A stretch of 32,094 nucleotides of DNA, taken from Candidatus Coprosoma intestinipullorum. GTDB lineage: Bacteria > Bacillota_I > Bacilli_A > RF39 > UBA660. The position numbers were made by a program, and so were the translations under genes. The stretch spans positions 1-32,094 of the forward strand of contig DVFV01000103.1 of the NCBI GenBank assembly GCA_018713045.1, read 5' to 3'. How positions within the stretch are numbered: the stretch's first letter is position 1; each line of letters starts with the position of its first letter. The notes under the pieces were generated by a model that was not told where the DNA came from, did not search any database, and saw nothing but the letters and a program-made list of their open reading frames with translations. This document shows positions 7,703 through 17,794 of the stretch, piece by piece.

Positions 7703-7761
7703 TTAAATCACATCCTTCGTTTATATTATATCATGGAAAATTGTTTTTCGGTAGTTAAATT

Positions 7762-9069
7762 TTAGTGGTTGATTTCATTTTTAATACAGAAAGTCGCATA
7801 TAGCGGAACAGATTTGATTTTGTTTTCAAGACCAAAGTTTTTGGTTGACAATCTAATACTATAATTTGGATTATATTTTTTTATATATTCGTTTAGACTT
7901 TTACTAGTGGTTCTTCTTCCAGATTTGATTTCTACAGGGATTATATTACCGTTTAATTTTATTAAGAAGTCTATTTCATAATTTTCAAATGTATAGTAAT
8001 ATAATTCTTTAAATGTTTGGATAAATTCACAAGCAATATAGTTTTCGGTTAAAACTCCTTTGTACATTTCATTTTTATCAAGAAGAATTTCTTCGTATTC
8101 TATGTTTGATAAGGTTCTGAGTAGCCCACAGTCGCTTAAATATATTTTAAATTTTTCGGTGTTTATGTAAGCTTTAAGTGGAGATTCTGGTTTTTCTACA
8201 AGATTGCATTTTAAAATCATATTACTGGCGAGAAGCCAATCTAAACTACTTTCATATCTTATTTTTCTGGCAGATTTATCGACAATACTATATTTAAATG
8301 TATTGTTTTCTCTTGCTAATTCTTTGGGAATTGCATTATATATTTTACTGTTTTTAATGCTTTCGGTGTTTTCGGTATATTTGTTCATATCGGCAAGGTA
8401 TGAAGTAATAATTTGTTCACCTAATTCAAAATTTACTTTTGATATATCACAATCTGAATTTAAATAATCTTTGATGATGGCTGGCATACCACCTAGAACC
8501 AAATATTTTTTGTATAAATCTAGAGCGTGGCTATGTATGCTGGCAATTAGTGGTTCGTTATTTTGATAGTGTTTTTCTATTTCTTTAATTAAATTTTCTT
8601 CTTGGCAGGCAATTAAAAATTCTTCAAATGACATTGGATATAAGTATTTAATGGTTACTTTCCCAACCGGAAAGGATGAGTGAAATCTATTTATTTTTAC
8701 ACCAAGTAATGATCCGGCACATACAATTTTATAGTTATCTTCGCTTTCACAAAAATATTTTAAAGAAGTTATGGCATTTTCATTTACTTGAATTTCATCT
8801 AGAAAAAGTAATGTGTTTTCAATATTAAAATTAATTTTTTTTAATATTTCAATTTTTTCTATTATTTCTTTAGGATTGAGCGTTTCGTTAAAGATGTCTG
8901 AAATTTCTTTTTCTTTTTCTAGATTAATATAAATATAGTTTTCAAAATTGTCTTTGGCAAATTTTTTTAATATATAAGTTTTACCTGTTTGTCTGGCGCC
9001 GATAAGCATTAGTGGCATTTTTGAGTTTTTTTTCCATATTATTAAATCTTTTTCAATTTTTCTGTACAT
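7762..9069 (-). CDS. AAA-family ATPase with DUF4143-type C-terminus
   Basis: Walker A GARQTGKTYILKKF, LLFLDEIQ, C-terminal nuclease-like EIDFLIKLNGNIIPVEIKSGRRTTSKSL. Confidence 0.9.
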   Translation of the reverse strand: MYRKIEKDLIIWKKNSKMPLMLIGARQTGKTYILKKFAKDNFENYIYINLEKEKEISDIFNETLNPKEIIEKIEILKKINFNIENTLLFLDEIQVNENAITSLKYFCESEDNYKIVCAGSLLGVKINRFHSSFPVGKVTIKYLYPMSFEEFLIACQEENLIKEIEKHYQNNEPLIASIHSHALDLYKKYLVLGGMPAIIKDYLNSDCDISKVNFELGEQIITSYLADMNKYTENTESIKNSKIYNAIPKELARENNTFKYSIVDKSARKIRYESSLDWLLASNMILKCNLVEKPESPLKAYINTEKFKIYLSDCGLLRTLSNIEYEEILLDKNEMYKGVLTENYIACEFIQTFKELYYYTFENYEIDFLIKLNGNIIPVEIKSGRRTTSKSLNEYIKKYNPNYSIRLSTKNFGLENKIKSVPLYATFCIKNEINH

Positions 9070-9103
9070 AGAAGGTCACCTCTTTATCATTGTATCACAT
9101 TTT

Positions 9104-9150
9104 CGTACAAAATGTACGTTTTTAGCCGTTTTTTTCGTACAAAATGTACG
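9104..9150. promoter_or_regulatory. Two tandem palindromic operator-like sites upstream of the DUF4143 gene
   Basis: CGTACAAAATGTACG at 9104-9118 and again at 9136-9150, both in the context TTCGTACAAAATGTACGTTTTT. Confidence 0.7.
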
Positions 9151-9171
9151 TTTTTTAACAAAAAAAACGAC

Positions 9172-10143
9172 TTAAGGTTTTTGAATTAAAAAGTCGATTA
9201 ATGTTTTTGGATTTTTTCCATTATAAATTATGTCGTTTATTAAATCGATAATTGGCATTTCGACAGCTTTATTGTCGACTAATTTACGAACAGATTTTAA
9301 TGTATATAGTCCTTCAACGGTTGTATTTTTGATGTATTCGTCGATTTCTTTTTGGCTTGCACCTTCACCGATTAATTTACCAAATGAGAAGTTGCGGCTT
9401 TTGGTACTGGTGGCTGTTAGTAATAAATCACCGAATCCGGCAAATGAGTAGACGGTTGAACCGTTGCCACCTAGGCCTTTAATTAACTCTTTGATGTCGT
9501 GAAGAGATTCTGTTATGAGCATAGCAATGGTCGATTCTGGAAGGCCAAGACCACTTAGGATTCCTGAGGCAATAGCGATAACGTTTTTAATGGCTCCGCA
9601 GACTTCAGTTCCAACGATATCATATGATTTACGTAGTTTGAAGTGATCGTTTGCAAAAGCTTTATAAACGGTATCGATAGCTTTTTTATTTTGACCAGCA
9701 AGGGTTAGGCCGACAGGAACTTTATTTGCAACGTCAATGGCAAAAGAAGGTCCGGACATAATGGCTATTTCATCGGTATTTAAATATTTTTTGATAACAT
9801 CGTAGACGAATAGACAGGTGTCTTGTTCGATACCTTTAGAGATGGCACAGATTGGAGTTCCATCATAGTATTCTTGCATCTGTTTTGTGACTTCATCGAC
9901 CGCACCAGTAGGGGTGGCGATGACAATTAAATCTTTATTTGTAATTGCTTCTTTTAAATCTGTAGTAAATTTAAAACTTTCGGATAGTTTTATTCCTTTT
10001 AATCTTGGACTTTCATGGTTTGTTTGAAGGTAGTCTATTTCATCTTTGAAAGCAGACCAAATTGTTACTTCGTTTTTGTTTTCTTCTAAAACAGTAGAAA
10101 GGGCAGTTCCATAGGCACCCGCACCTAAAACAGTTATTTTCAT
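9172..10143 (-). CDS. gpsA: Glycerol-3-phosphate dehydrogenase [NAD(P)+]
   Basis: MKITVLGAGAYGTALSTVLEEN...AISKGIEQDT...IMSGPSFAIDVA...EVCGAIKNVIAIASGILSGLGL; start taken at MKITVLG with RBS GGTGA rather than the ORF-track start at 10185. Confidence 0.95.
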   Translation of the reverse strand: MKITVLGAGAYGTALSTVLEENKNEVTIWSAFKDEIDYLQTNHESPRLKGIKLSESFKFTTDLKEAITNKDLIVIATPTGAVDEVTKQMQEYYDGTPICAISKGIEQDTCLFVYDVIKKYLNTDEIAIMSGPSFAIDVANKVPVGLTLAGQNKKAIDTVYKAFANDHFKLRKSYDIVGTEVCGAIKNVIAIASGILSGLGLPESTIAMLITESLHDIKELIKGLGGNGSTVYSFAGFGDLLLTATSTKSRNFSFGKLIGEGASQKEIDEYIKNTTVEGLYTLKSVRKLVDNKAVEMPIIDLINDIIYNGKNPKTLIDFLIQKP

Positions 10144-10243
10144 TTTTATCACCATTATAATTATAACATGTATAGTCTTAAACATAAAGTTTTTTTGAAT
10201 TCGATTTTATATGGTATAATGATTATAGGAAGGTGATTCATTT

Positions 10244-10561
10244 ATGAAAGAAACTTTAGAAAATGTGATGCTTATGGGACTTGGAGCTTTGGCTATGACA
10301 AGTGAGCGAGCTTCAGAGTTAAAAGAAGAACTTTTAAAAAAAGGGGAAGAGGCTTATAAGAGTGGTAAGGCTTTAAACGAAGAGCTTAAACATAATATAA
10401 GTGAAAAGATTAAGGAAAACGTGACGGTTGTCGTCGAGAGTCCGGAAATGACTAAGGAAGATTTAGCTAAAGAAATTGAGAAACTTAGCGATGAAGATAA
10501 GAAAGAAATGCTTAACTTGCTCAAAAAGAGCAAAAAGGATGTAAAGACAAAAAATGAGTAG
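10244..10561 (+). CDS. Phasin-family-like small helical protein
   Basis: Amphipathic helical pattern, MLMGLGALAMTSERASELKEELLKKGEEAYKSGKALNEEL; overlaps the UbiB-like start. Confidence 0.55.
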   Translation: MKETLENVMLMGLGALAMTSERASELKEELLKKGEEAYKSGKALNEELKHNISEKIKENVTVVVESPEMTKEDLAKEIEKLSDEDKKEMLNLLKKSKKDVKTKNE

Positions 10562-12119
10562 TGGGAAAGATAGATTATTTGAAATAATAAACACGATTAG
10601 AAAATATGACCTTATAAAAAATATGTCGGCAGAGAGGCTTAGACTGGCAATAGAAGAGCTTGGGCCGACTTTTATTAAACTCGGTCAAATTTTATCTTAC
10701 CGTGATGATGTAATTCCAAAAGAATATTGTGAGGAACTTAGTCATTTGCGCAACCAAGTAAAACCGATGGAATTTGAAAAGGTAATGGAAATTTTGGATG
10801 GCGAATATAAAGGACAAACCAAAGATATTTTTCAAGAAATAGATGAAGTGCCAATAGGTTCAGCTTCTATTGCTCAGGTTCACCGGGCAAAGCTTATGGA
10901 CGGAACGGATGTCGTAATAAAGGTTCAAAGAGAACATATTTACGAGAGAATGGAAACGGATGTCAATTTAATTAAAAAGATTATAAAAACATTTAGGATT
11001 CAAAAGATATTTAATTCGGTGTTTGATTTTGATTCAATTATCGACGAGATGTTTGCATCAGCTAAAGAGGAGATGAATTTCTTAATCGAGGCTGAACATA
11101 CAGAGCGTTTCCATAAGTATAATAAGGATGTCGTTTATATAAAGTCACCTAAAGTTTATAATGATTATACGACAAGCAAGGTTTTAGTGATGGAATATAT
11201 GGATGGGGTTTTAATCGATGATTTCGAAAAATTAAAAGAGCTTGGGTATAATATGGATGAGATTGGCGAGAAGCTTGGGGCAAATTATATTAAACAGGCG
11301 ATAGATGATGGTTATTTTCATGCCGATCCGCATACGGATAATTTAAAGATAAACGATGGCAAAATAGTTTATATGGATTTTGGCATGATGGGTGTTTTGT
11401 CTAAACGAGATAGGACGCTTTTAAGTAAATGTATTTTGGCAATTGTTCGCGATGATATAGATGAGGTTGAACATATTTTGCTGACGCTTGGAACGGCAAG
11501 GGGTCAGGTCGATCATATGGGGCTTAAAAGCGATATAAAAACGGTTTTGGATAAGAATAAAACTCAAGATGTTTTAGATATCGATGTCAAGGACTTTACA
11601 AATGACCTTCTATCTATGTTATCTAAGAATAATGTTACTATGCCTAAAGATATTACAATGCTCATTCGAGGAATAATAGTTATGGAGGGAGTTCTTCGAA
11701 AGATAAGTCCAAGGATAAATTTAATAAGTTTACTTGAAACGCATGTAAAACCAAGTGAAGTTTTGTCTAAGGAAGATATTGGTAAATTTACGCGCAAGGG
11801 AATAGAAAGTGGTACGAGTTTAGTTTATATTCCAAACGAGCTTTTAACATTTTTAAAAGGTGTTAATAGTGGGGAACTTAGGTTTAATATCGAGCTTAAT
11901 GATTCAAAACATCAAATTAGAAATATCGAACAACTTGTTCATTTAGTGATGATTACAATTTTAGATGTGGCTTATATTTTAGGAACGAGTTTGATAGTTA
12001 TGCAGAATCACGATGATTTACCATTTATTTTCTATATTTATTTGATTATGGGTGGTATTTGTACAATTTGGATATTCTATAAATTATTTATGAGTAAGTT
12101 AAAAAATAGGAGAGGTTAG
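10554..12119 (+). CDS. ABC1/UbiB (AarF)-family atypical kinase
   Basis: LGPTFIKLGQILSYRDDVIPKEYCEEL, VPIGSASIAQVHRA, YFHADPHTDNLKI, YMDFGMMG; C-terminal TM helices. Confidence 0.93.
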   Translation: MSSGKDRLFEIINTIRKYDLIKNMSAERLRLAIEELGPTFIKLGQILSYRDDVIPKEYCEELSHLRNQVKPMEFEKVMEILDGEYKGQTKDIFQEIDEVPIGSASIAQVHRAKLMDGTDVVIKVQREHIYERMETDVNLIKKIIKTFRIQKIFNSVFDFDSIIDEMFASAKEEMNFLIEAEHTERFHKYNKDVVYIKSPKVYNDYTTSKVLVMEYMDGVLIDDFEKLKELGYNMDEIGEKLGANYIKQAIDDGYFHADPHTDNLKINDGKIVYMDFGMMGVLSKRDRTLLSKCILAIVRDDIDEVEHILLTLGTARGQVDHMGLKSDIKTVLDKNKTQDVLDIDVKDFTNDLLSMLSKNNVTMPKDITMLIRGIIVMEGVLRKISPRINLISLLETHVKPSEVLSKEDIGKFTRKGIESGTSLVYIPNELLTFLKGVNSGELRFNIELNDSKHQIRNIEQLVHLVMITILDVAYILGTSLIVMQNHDDLPFIFYIYLIMGGICTIWIFYKLFMSKLKNRRG

Positions 12120-12121
12120 AG

Positions 12122-12829
12122 ATGAAAAAGTTTAAGTGGTTAGTTTTGGGCATGTTGCTGGTTGTATTTTGTGTGGGGTGCTACATAATATATGAAAACA
12201 ATACTAAAAATGCTTCTTCAAAGGATGATACTTTAGATAATTTGAATAATGTGGCTTTGGAGCTTCAGAGTTTTGTTTCGGATAACAGTTTAGATTCATT
12301 AGATCTTTACGGAATGGATAATTTAGATAGGGTAGCCATTAATTATTATTGTTTTAAAGAAGATAAGTGTGACACTGTCAGCAAGGGTGAGGTGGATGAG
12401 TATTTAAACAAGGTTTTTAAAAGAACATTTAAACACACTGATATATTGTGCAGGGTCGACGATGAAGTTTTATATAAATTCGATGGGGAGAATTTTATTT
12501 ATAATGAGGATCATCCAGGTCATGATGGTGATAATGCGACGTCTATTTATTCAAAGGTTTATTCCATTTCTCAAATTGGAGATAAATATGTGCTTGTTTT
12601 AAACAAAATTTATTATTCACCACTTTCAAGTGATTATATTACGACAGATCCACAGAATAATAATAAGCTTTTTGAGGATTCTTTGTTTGGCGATGAGGCT
12701 TCAAATGAGGAGATAATAGATTATTATAGTGAGCATTATGATGAGTTTAAGAATAAAGGAAATAAATATAAGTATACGTTCGAAAAAAGCAGAGATAGTT
12801 TTTATTTAAAAGATTATAAAGTGATATAG
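12122..12829 (+). CDS. Hypothetical membrane-anchored extracytoplasmic protein
   Basis: N-terminal hydrophobic segment FKWLVLGMLLVVFCVGCYIIYENN followed by a hydrophilic domain. Confidence 0.7.
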   Translation: MKKFKWLVLGMLLVVFCVGCYIIYENNTKNASSKDDTLDNLNNVALELQSFVSDNSLDSLDLYGMDNLDRVAINYYCFKEDKCDTVSKGEVDEYLNKVFKRTFKHTDILCRVDDEVLYKFDGENFIYNEDHPGHDGDNATSIYSKVYSISQIGDKYVLVLNKIYYSPLSSDYITTDPQNNNKLFEDSLFGDEASNEEIIDYYSEHYDEFKNKGNKYKYTFEKSRDSFYLKDYKVI

Positions 12830-12850
12830 ACTCTTATTTGAGTCTTTTTC
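12828..12850 (+). terminator. Intrinsic terminator
   Basis: AGACTC-TTATTT-GAGTCT-TTTT. Confidence 0.8.
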
Positions 12851-12858
12851 TTTTGAGT

Positions 12859-12886
12859 TTGACAAATTAAAATGATTGTTTATAAT
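12859..12886 (+). promoter_or_regulatory. Promoter of the 12901 ORF
   Basis: TTGACA - 16 nt - TATAAT. Confidence 0.7.
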
Positions 12887-12900
12887 ACTACGTATGTGAA

Positions 12901-13434
12901 ATGGAGGAAGAGATTATGGCATATTTTTTAGATAAACTATTTATCCATAAAAAAACTTACGATAAGGATTTTGGTTTTACCGAAAAAGATAGAGGATATG
13001 TTCTTTTACTTAACGATGAGGATTTAACTTTAGATGATTTGGAAGTTTTAAAAAAATTTGCTCTTGATAAAAATTACAATATCATTTCTATCGAGGAATC
13101 ACTAGCTAAACTAAAAAAAGACAGAAATCATTTTGATCCTGAGGATTCGATGATTGCAGATTTGATTATGGATAGGTCAATTAATCAAAAACTTATCGAA
13201 ATGGTTAAGTGTAGAATAGCTGGTTATAATGAACCTTGTTCTTTAGATGAAATCGAATATAGTACTGAGAAGATTACAGAAATTAACAATAAGCTTGTTG
13301 ACGGTTTTAACCGTGGTTTGGTTATGGATACGTACGGTTTAATTCGGGAAAGAGATAACGAGGTTTGTTTAATTGGAGAGGTTAAATATGGTGTTGGTTC
13401 TAAGAAAAATAGAAAAGAAAAAATTAAAAAGTAG
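12901..13434 (+). CDS. Hypothetical protein
   Basis: Intact 177-codon ORF behind a good promoter; GGAGG precedes an internal in-frame ATG (MAYFLDKLF), which may be the true start. Confidence 0.7.
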   Translation: MEEEIMAYFLDKLFIHKKTYDKDFGFTEKDRGYVLLLNDEDLTLDDLEVLKKFALDKNYNIISIEESLAKLKKDRNHFDPEDSMIADLIMDRSINQKLIEMVKCRIAGYNEPCSLDEIEYSTEKITEINNKLVDGFNRGLVMDTYGLIRERDNEVCLIGEVKYGVGSKKNRKEKIKK

Positions 13435-13498
13435 ATAAGAAAGTAGATTATGTTGATTTACTTTTTTTTATTAATACAGTATTGCTTATTGAGTAAAT

Positions 13499-13526
13499 TT
13501 GATATCTTTTGAAATTTTTGTATAAT
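13499..13526 (+). promoter_or_regulatory. Putative promoter ~220 nt upstream of the alpha/beta hydrolase
   Basis: TTGATA - 16 nt - TATAAT. Confidence 0.5.
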
Positions 13527-13745
13527 ACCACGTAATTTATTGGATCGGTTGAAATGTAAAAATTAAGAATCGTTTGTTAAATATATATTAAGGAGGATTT
13601 TATAAACAAGATATTATGATATTTTATTATGGTGACGCAGGTTTATATGATGGAATTTCTAAAAGTTTACAGACGCAGATTTAATGGTATGCTTTTTTTA
13701 AATTAAAACAGTAGTTATGTTATAATTGTTATAGGAGGAGACAAA

Positions 13746-14783
13746 ATGAATAAGGAAGTAAAATTCGTAATGTCTGATGGCTTAGTAATTAGGGGAAGTT
13801 TAGAAGGTAATTTGGATTCAGATAATTTAGTTGTTATGCTTCATAGTGGAGGTTATGACCGCCATGAACAAGGAATAAAAGAGGCAAAGAAAAATCCAGA
13901 GACTGGAAAAACGGAAAAGGTATTTTATAATCCACAGGGAAATTATGATTATTTAACTACAATGTTAAAGGATGATTATTGTGTTTTAAGGATTGATCAA
14001 AGGAATCATGGTAAGAGTGGAAAAAATGTCGATGTTCAGAAATTAGATGAAAAATTAAATGAATTTAATCTTTCAGAAAGTGAGAAGCAAGAAATTGTTA
14101 AGGCTTTGCACGAGAGAGATAATAAAAAGATAAGCGAACTTGCAACAAGTGATGATTTAAATATGCTTTTACATAGACCACCTTTAAAGGATATGTCATT
14201 TGTGGAAATGTCAAAAGATTTAGAGGAGGTAATGAAGCAATTACCAGAAGTTGTAGGCAAGTCTTTTAATTCTGTCGATTATGTTGGAACATGTATGGGA
14301 ACAGTGGTTTTAGGTCTTTATTTGGAAAATGAGAAGAACAGAGAAAATGTTAATTCTATTACTCTTTTTTCACCACTTTATACATTTGATTATTCATTTA
14401 CTAATACGCCGGAAGATGCAGGTCTTTTAGCTAAGAAGAAGCAAGTAATCGAAAGTGGTAAACAATTTAGACTTGGAAACGCGGTTGAAGGAAAGTCAAC
14501 CTATGATGAGGTAGCTCGTTTTTCTGACGAGTTTATCGAAAATTTAAAAAACCTAGATATTCCAACTTATTGTATTCAAGGTACTAGTGATGTTTTAGTA
14601 CCAGAACAAGAACAACTTAAATTATTTACGGAAGTTATTAAGAATCGCTTAGGCAAAGGTTTGAGCGAGGTTTATTATGCGGAAATAGAGGGTGTTCATT
14701 GTTTATATGATTCGCTTTATCCGTCATTAGTAGAAGTTTCTGATTTTATAAATGCAAATCATCAAGCACAAAAAACAATTTAA
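13746..14783 (+). CDS. Alpha/beta hydrolase (serine-aminopeptidase-like fold)
   Basis: VVMLHSGGYDRHEQG, VLRIDQRNHGKS, YVGTCMGTVVLGLYL nucleophile-elbow-like, late GVHCLYDSLYPS; RBS GGAGGAG. Confidence 0.75.
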   Translation: MNKEVKFVMSDGLVIRGSLEGNLDSDNLVVMLHSGGYDRHEQGIKEAKKNPETGKTEKVFYNPQGNYDYLTTMLKDDYCVLRIDQRNHGKSGKNVDVQKLDEKLNEFNLSESEKQEIVKALHERDNKKISELATSDDLNMLLHRPPLKDMSFVEMSKDLEEVMKQLPEVVGKSFNSVDYVGTCMGTVVLGLYLENEKNRENVNSITLFSPLYTFDYSFTNTPEDAGLLAKKKQVIESGKQFRLGNAVEGKSTYDEVARFSDEFIENLKNLDIPTYCIQGTSDVLVPEQEQLKLFTEVIKNRLGKGLSEVYYAEIEGVHCLYDSLYPSLVEVSDFINANHQAQKTI

Positions 14784-14836
14784 TTTTTTTAAGTTGTTTT
14801 TTTATAAAAAAATTTAAAAAAAAAACTAAAAATGCC

Positions 14837-14865
14837 TTGATTTTTATACACTTTTAATGTATACT
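14837..14865 (+). promoter_or_regulatory. Promoter of the S10-spc-alpha ribosomal protein cluster
   Basis: TTGATT - 17 nt - TATACT. Confidence 0.75.
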
Positions 14866-14871
14866 TTTGAA

Positions 14872-14998
14872 TGTGTGGCATGCATGGATGTGTGAGGTTG
14901 CTAAAACGCGGGGTTAAGTTGATAGAAATTTAAACGTGATTTTAGGTTTTTACACGGAGCAAGTCTATACAAGATATAGGCGAGAGGAGGATACAATA
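14872..14998 (+). promoter_or_regulatory. rpsJ 5' leader (S10-leader-like)
   Basis: GATGTGTGAGGTTGCTAAAACGC and ACGGAGCAAGTCTATAC before rpsJ resemble the Firmicutes S10 leader from memory; non-coding ~127 nt after the promoter. Confidence 0.5.
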
Positions 14999-15307
14999 AT
15001 GTCAAAGAACAAAGTTCGTATTAGATTAAAATCTTTTGAACACAAAAATTTGGACGCTGCATGTGCAAAAATAGTTGCAACAGTTCAAAGAACTGGTGGC
15101 GAAGTTAGTGGACCAGTTCCACTTCCAACTGAAGTTGAAAAGATTACAATTTTAAGAGCTGTTCACAAATATAAAGATTCTCGTGAACAATTCGAAAAGA
15201 GAACACACAAAAGACTTATTGATATCAATAATCCAAGCAAGGAGACAATAGATGCACTATCACATCTAGAAATCCCTAGCGGGGTTGATATCCAAATCAA
15301 ATTATAG
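14999..15307 (+). CDS. rpsJ: 30S ribosomal protein uS10
   Basis: [19 protein letters not shown]...; the ORF-track start 14936 lies in the leader; AGGAGG upstream of 14999. Confidence 0.97.
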   Translation: MSKNKVRIRLKSFEHKNLDAACAKIVATVQRTGGEVSGPVPLPTEVEKITILRAVHKYKDSREQFEKRTHKRLIDINNPSKETIDALSHLEIPSGVDIQIKL

Positions 15308-15319
15308 GAGGAATGAAAA

Positions 15320-16024
15320 ATGAAAGGAATCTTAGGTCGTAAAATTGGGATGACTCAAGTATTTGACCAAGACGGAAAGTTAACTCCAGTAACTGTCGTT
15401 GAAGTTACTCCTAACGTTGTAACTCAAATTAAGACTATGGAAAACGACGGTTATGAAGCTATTCAACTTGGTTTTGATACAAAGAGAGAAAAGTTAGCGA
15501 CAAAAGCTTCTATTGGACACACCAATAAAGCTAATACTACACCTAAGCGCTTCTTTAAAGAAATCAGAGGTGTAAACATCAATGACTATACTTTAGGTGA
15601 AGAAATTAAGGCTGACATCTTTGAAGTTGGCGAAGTTGTTGATGTAACTGGAACTACTAAAGGTAAAGGGTTCCAAGGCTCAATCAAAAAATACAATCAA
15701 AGTAGAGGACCTATGGGTCACGGCTCTAAATATCATAGAGGCGTAGGATCACTTGGTACAATGAGACCAAAGCGTGTATTTAAAGGTAGAGGACTTCCAA
15801 GTCACATGGGAGTTAATACTGTAACTATCCAAAATTTGGAAATTGTAGCTGTTGACGTTGAAAATAATGCTATTTTAGTTAAGGGAAATATTCCTGGACC
15901 TAAAAAATCATTAGTAACTATTAGATCTGCAGTTAAAAATCCTAATAAGGTTAACAAGAGAGCTGATCTTATTTCTTGGGATAAAGAAGATAACGCTGAA
16001 GTTTCTGAGGTTAAGGAGGATTAA
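15320..16024 (+). CDS. rplC: 50S ribosomal protein uL3
   Basis: [28 protein letters not shown]... Confidence 0.97.
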   Translation: MKGILGRKIGMTQVFDQDGKLTPVTVVEVTPNVVTQIKTMENDGYEAIQLGFDTKREKLATKASIGHTNKANTTPKRFFKEIRGVNINDYTLGEEIKADIFEVGEVVDVTGTTKGKGFQGSIKKYNQSRGPMGHGSKYHRGVGSLGTMRPKRVFKGRGLPSHMGVNTVTIQNLEIVAVDVENNAILVKGNIPGPKKSLVTIRSAVKNPNKVNKRADLISWDKEDNAEVSEVKED

Positions 16025-16026
16025 GG

Positions 16027-16650
16027 ATGAAAAAGAATTCTGTAATTAATCTTAAAGGTGAAAAAGTAAGCGACATTACTTTAAATGAAAATGTTTGGGG
16101 AATTACTCCAAATGATAGCGTTATTTATGATGCAGTAAGACTTACTAATTTAGCACAAAGACAAGGAACAGCTGATACTAAAACACGTAGTGAAGTAAGT
16201 GGTGGTGGAAGAAAGCCATGGAGACAAAAAGGTACTGGTAGAGCTAGACAAGGTAGTACAAGAGCTCCACATTGGTATCATGGTGGTATCGTATTTGGAC
16301 CACACCCAAGAACTTACAAATTAAAGATGAACAAGAAAGAGAGAGTTTTAGCTCTTAAATCTGCTTTATCTTATAAAGAAGCTAATAATGAAATTATCGT
16401 TTTAGATGATTTAAAATTAGAAAGCAATAAAACAAAAGATATGGTAAATATCTTAAATACAATTAAAGCTACGAAAAATATTTTAATCGTAGTAGATGAA
16501 CTTACAGACAATTTAATTTTAGCTACTCGTAATTTACCAAAGGTAGATTTACTTGAGGCATCTGAAATTAATGTTCTTGATATCTTAGCTGCCGACTGCT
16601 TAGTTATCACTAAAGATGCAATTAAAGCTATAGAGGAGGTGCTTGCATAA
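16027..16650 (+). CDS. rplD: 50S ribosomal protein uL4
   Basis: [25 protein letters not shown] motif. Confidence 0.97.
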   Translation: MKKNSVINLKGEKVSDITLNENVWGITPNDSVIYDAVRLTNLAQRQGTADTKTRSEVSGGGRKPWRQKGTGRARQGSTRAPHWYHGGIVFGPHPRTYKLKMNKKERVLALKSALSYKEANNEIIVLDDLKLESNKTKDMVNILNTIKATKNILIVVDELTDNLILATRNLPKVDLLEASEINVLDILAADCLVITKDAIKAIEEVLA

Positions 16651-16928
16651 TGGATAGATATAGAGACATTATAAAAGCTCCAATTATTACTGAAAAGACT
16701 TCTGATTTAGCTAAAGATAACGTTTTCGTATTTAGTGTTGATCCAAGAGCTAATAAGATTGAAATCAAAAAAGCTATTGAAAAGATTTTCAATGTTGAGG
16801 TTGAAAATGTAAACACTATTAATACTTATGCCAAGAAAAAAAGAGTTGGTCGTTATGTCGGTAGAGCTAACAGAGTTAAAAAAGCAATTGTTAAATTAAA
16901 AGAAGGAAGTTCAATCGAACTTAATTAA
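16650..16928 (+). CDS. rplW: 50S ribosomal protein uL23
   Basis: [15 protein letters not shown]...; operon position. Confidence 0.96.
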   Translation: MDRYRDIIKAPIITEKTSDLAKDNVFVFSVDPRANKIEIKKAIEKIFNVEVENVNTINTYAKKKRVGRYVGRANRVKKAIVKLKEGSSIELN

Positions 16929-16946
16929 TCTTAAGGGAGGACGAAT

Positions 16947-17777
16947 ATGGCAATTAAATCATATAGACCAACAACTAATGGTAGAAGAGGAATGACTACT
17001 TTAGTTAATTCAGAACTTACTAAAGTTAAGCCAGAAAAATCTTTATTAGTTACAGTTAAAAAATCAGGTGGTCGTAATAATCAAGGCAAAATCACTGTTA
17101 GACATCACGGTGGTGGAGTTAAACAAAAATACAGAATCATCGATTTTAAAAGAAATAAGGATGGTGTGATTGGAACTGTTGCTTCAATCGAATACGATCC
17201 AAATAGAAATGCTAACATTGCTTTAATTAATTATACAGATGGAGAAAAGAGATATATTATTGCTCCAAAAGGCTTAAAGCCTGGAATGAAAATTGAAAGT
17301 GGAGAAGTTACTGATATTAAAGTGGGTAATAGTTTACCACTTGGAAATATTCCTGAAGGTACACTTGTTCACAATATCGAATTAAAACCTGGTAAGGGTG
17401 GCCAAATGGTTAGAAGTGCTGGTTCAAGCGCTCAAATCTTAGGTCATGAAGGTGATTATACTTTACTTCGTTTAACTAGTGGAGAAGTTAGAAAAGTTCT
17501 AAGTGTTTGCCGCGCAACTGTCGGTGAAGTTGGAAATGAAGATTTCGGATTAGTTAATTTAGGTAAAGCTGGAAGAAAGAGACATATGGGAGTTAGACCT
17601 ACAGTACGTGGATCTGTTATGAACCCTAATGATCACCCACACGGTGGTGGTGAAGGACGTGCGCCAGTTGGACGTAAACATCCAGTTACACCTTGGGGTA
17701 AACCTGCTCTTGGACTCAAGACTCGTAAAACTAAGAAGGCTTCAACTAAATTAATAGTACGCCGTCGTAAAAAATAG
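16947..17777 (+). CDS. rplB: 50S ribosomal protein uL2
   Basis: [17 protein letters not shown]...[18 protein letters not shown]. Confidence 0.98.
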   Translation: MAIKSYRPTTNGRRGMTTLVNSELTKVKPEKSLLVTVKKSGGRNNQGKITVRHHGGGVKQKYRIIDFKRNKDGVIGTVASIEYDPNRNANIALINYTDGEKRYIIAPKGLKPGMKIESGEVTDIKVGNSLPLGNIPEGTLVHNIELKPGKGGQMVRSAGSSAQILGHEGDYTLLRLTSGEVRKVLSVCRATVGEVGNEDFGLVNLGKAGRKRHMGVRPTVRGSVMNPNDHPHGGGEGRAPVGRKHPVTPWGKPALGLKTRKTKKASTKLIVRRRKK

Positions 17778-17794
17778 GAAAGGATGATTTATAA

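Noticed and set aside
14770-14830. Poly-A/T-rich stretch after the alpha/beta hydrolase
   Set aside because: AAAAAACAATTT...AAGTTGTTTTTTT is an ordinary terminator-like hairpin in AT-rich intergenic DNA.
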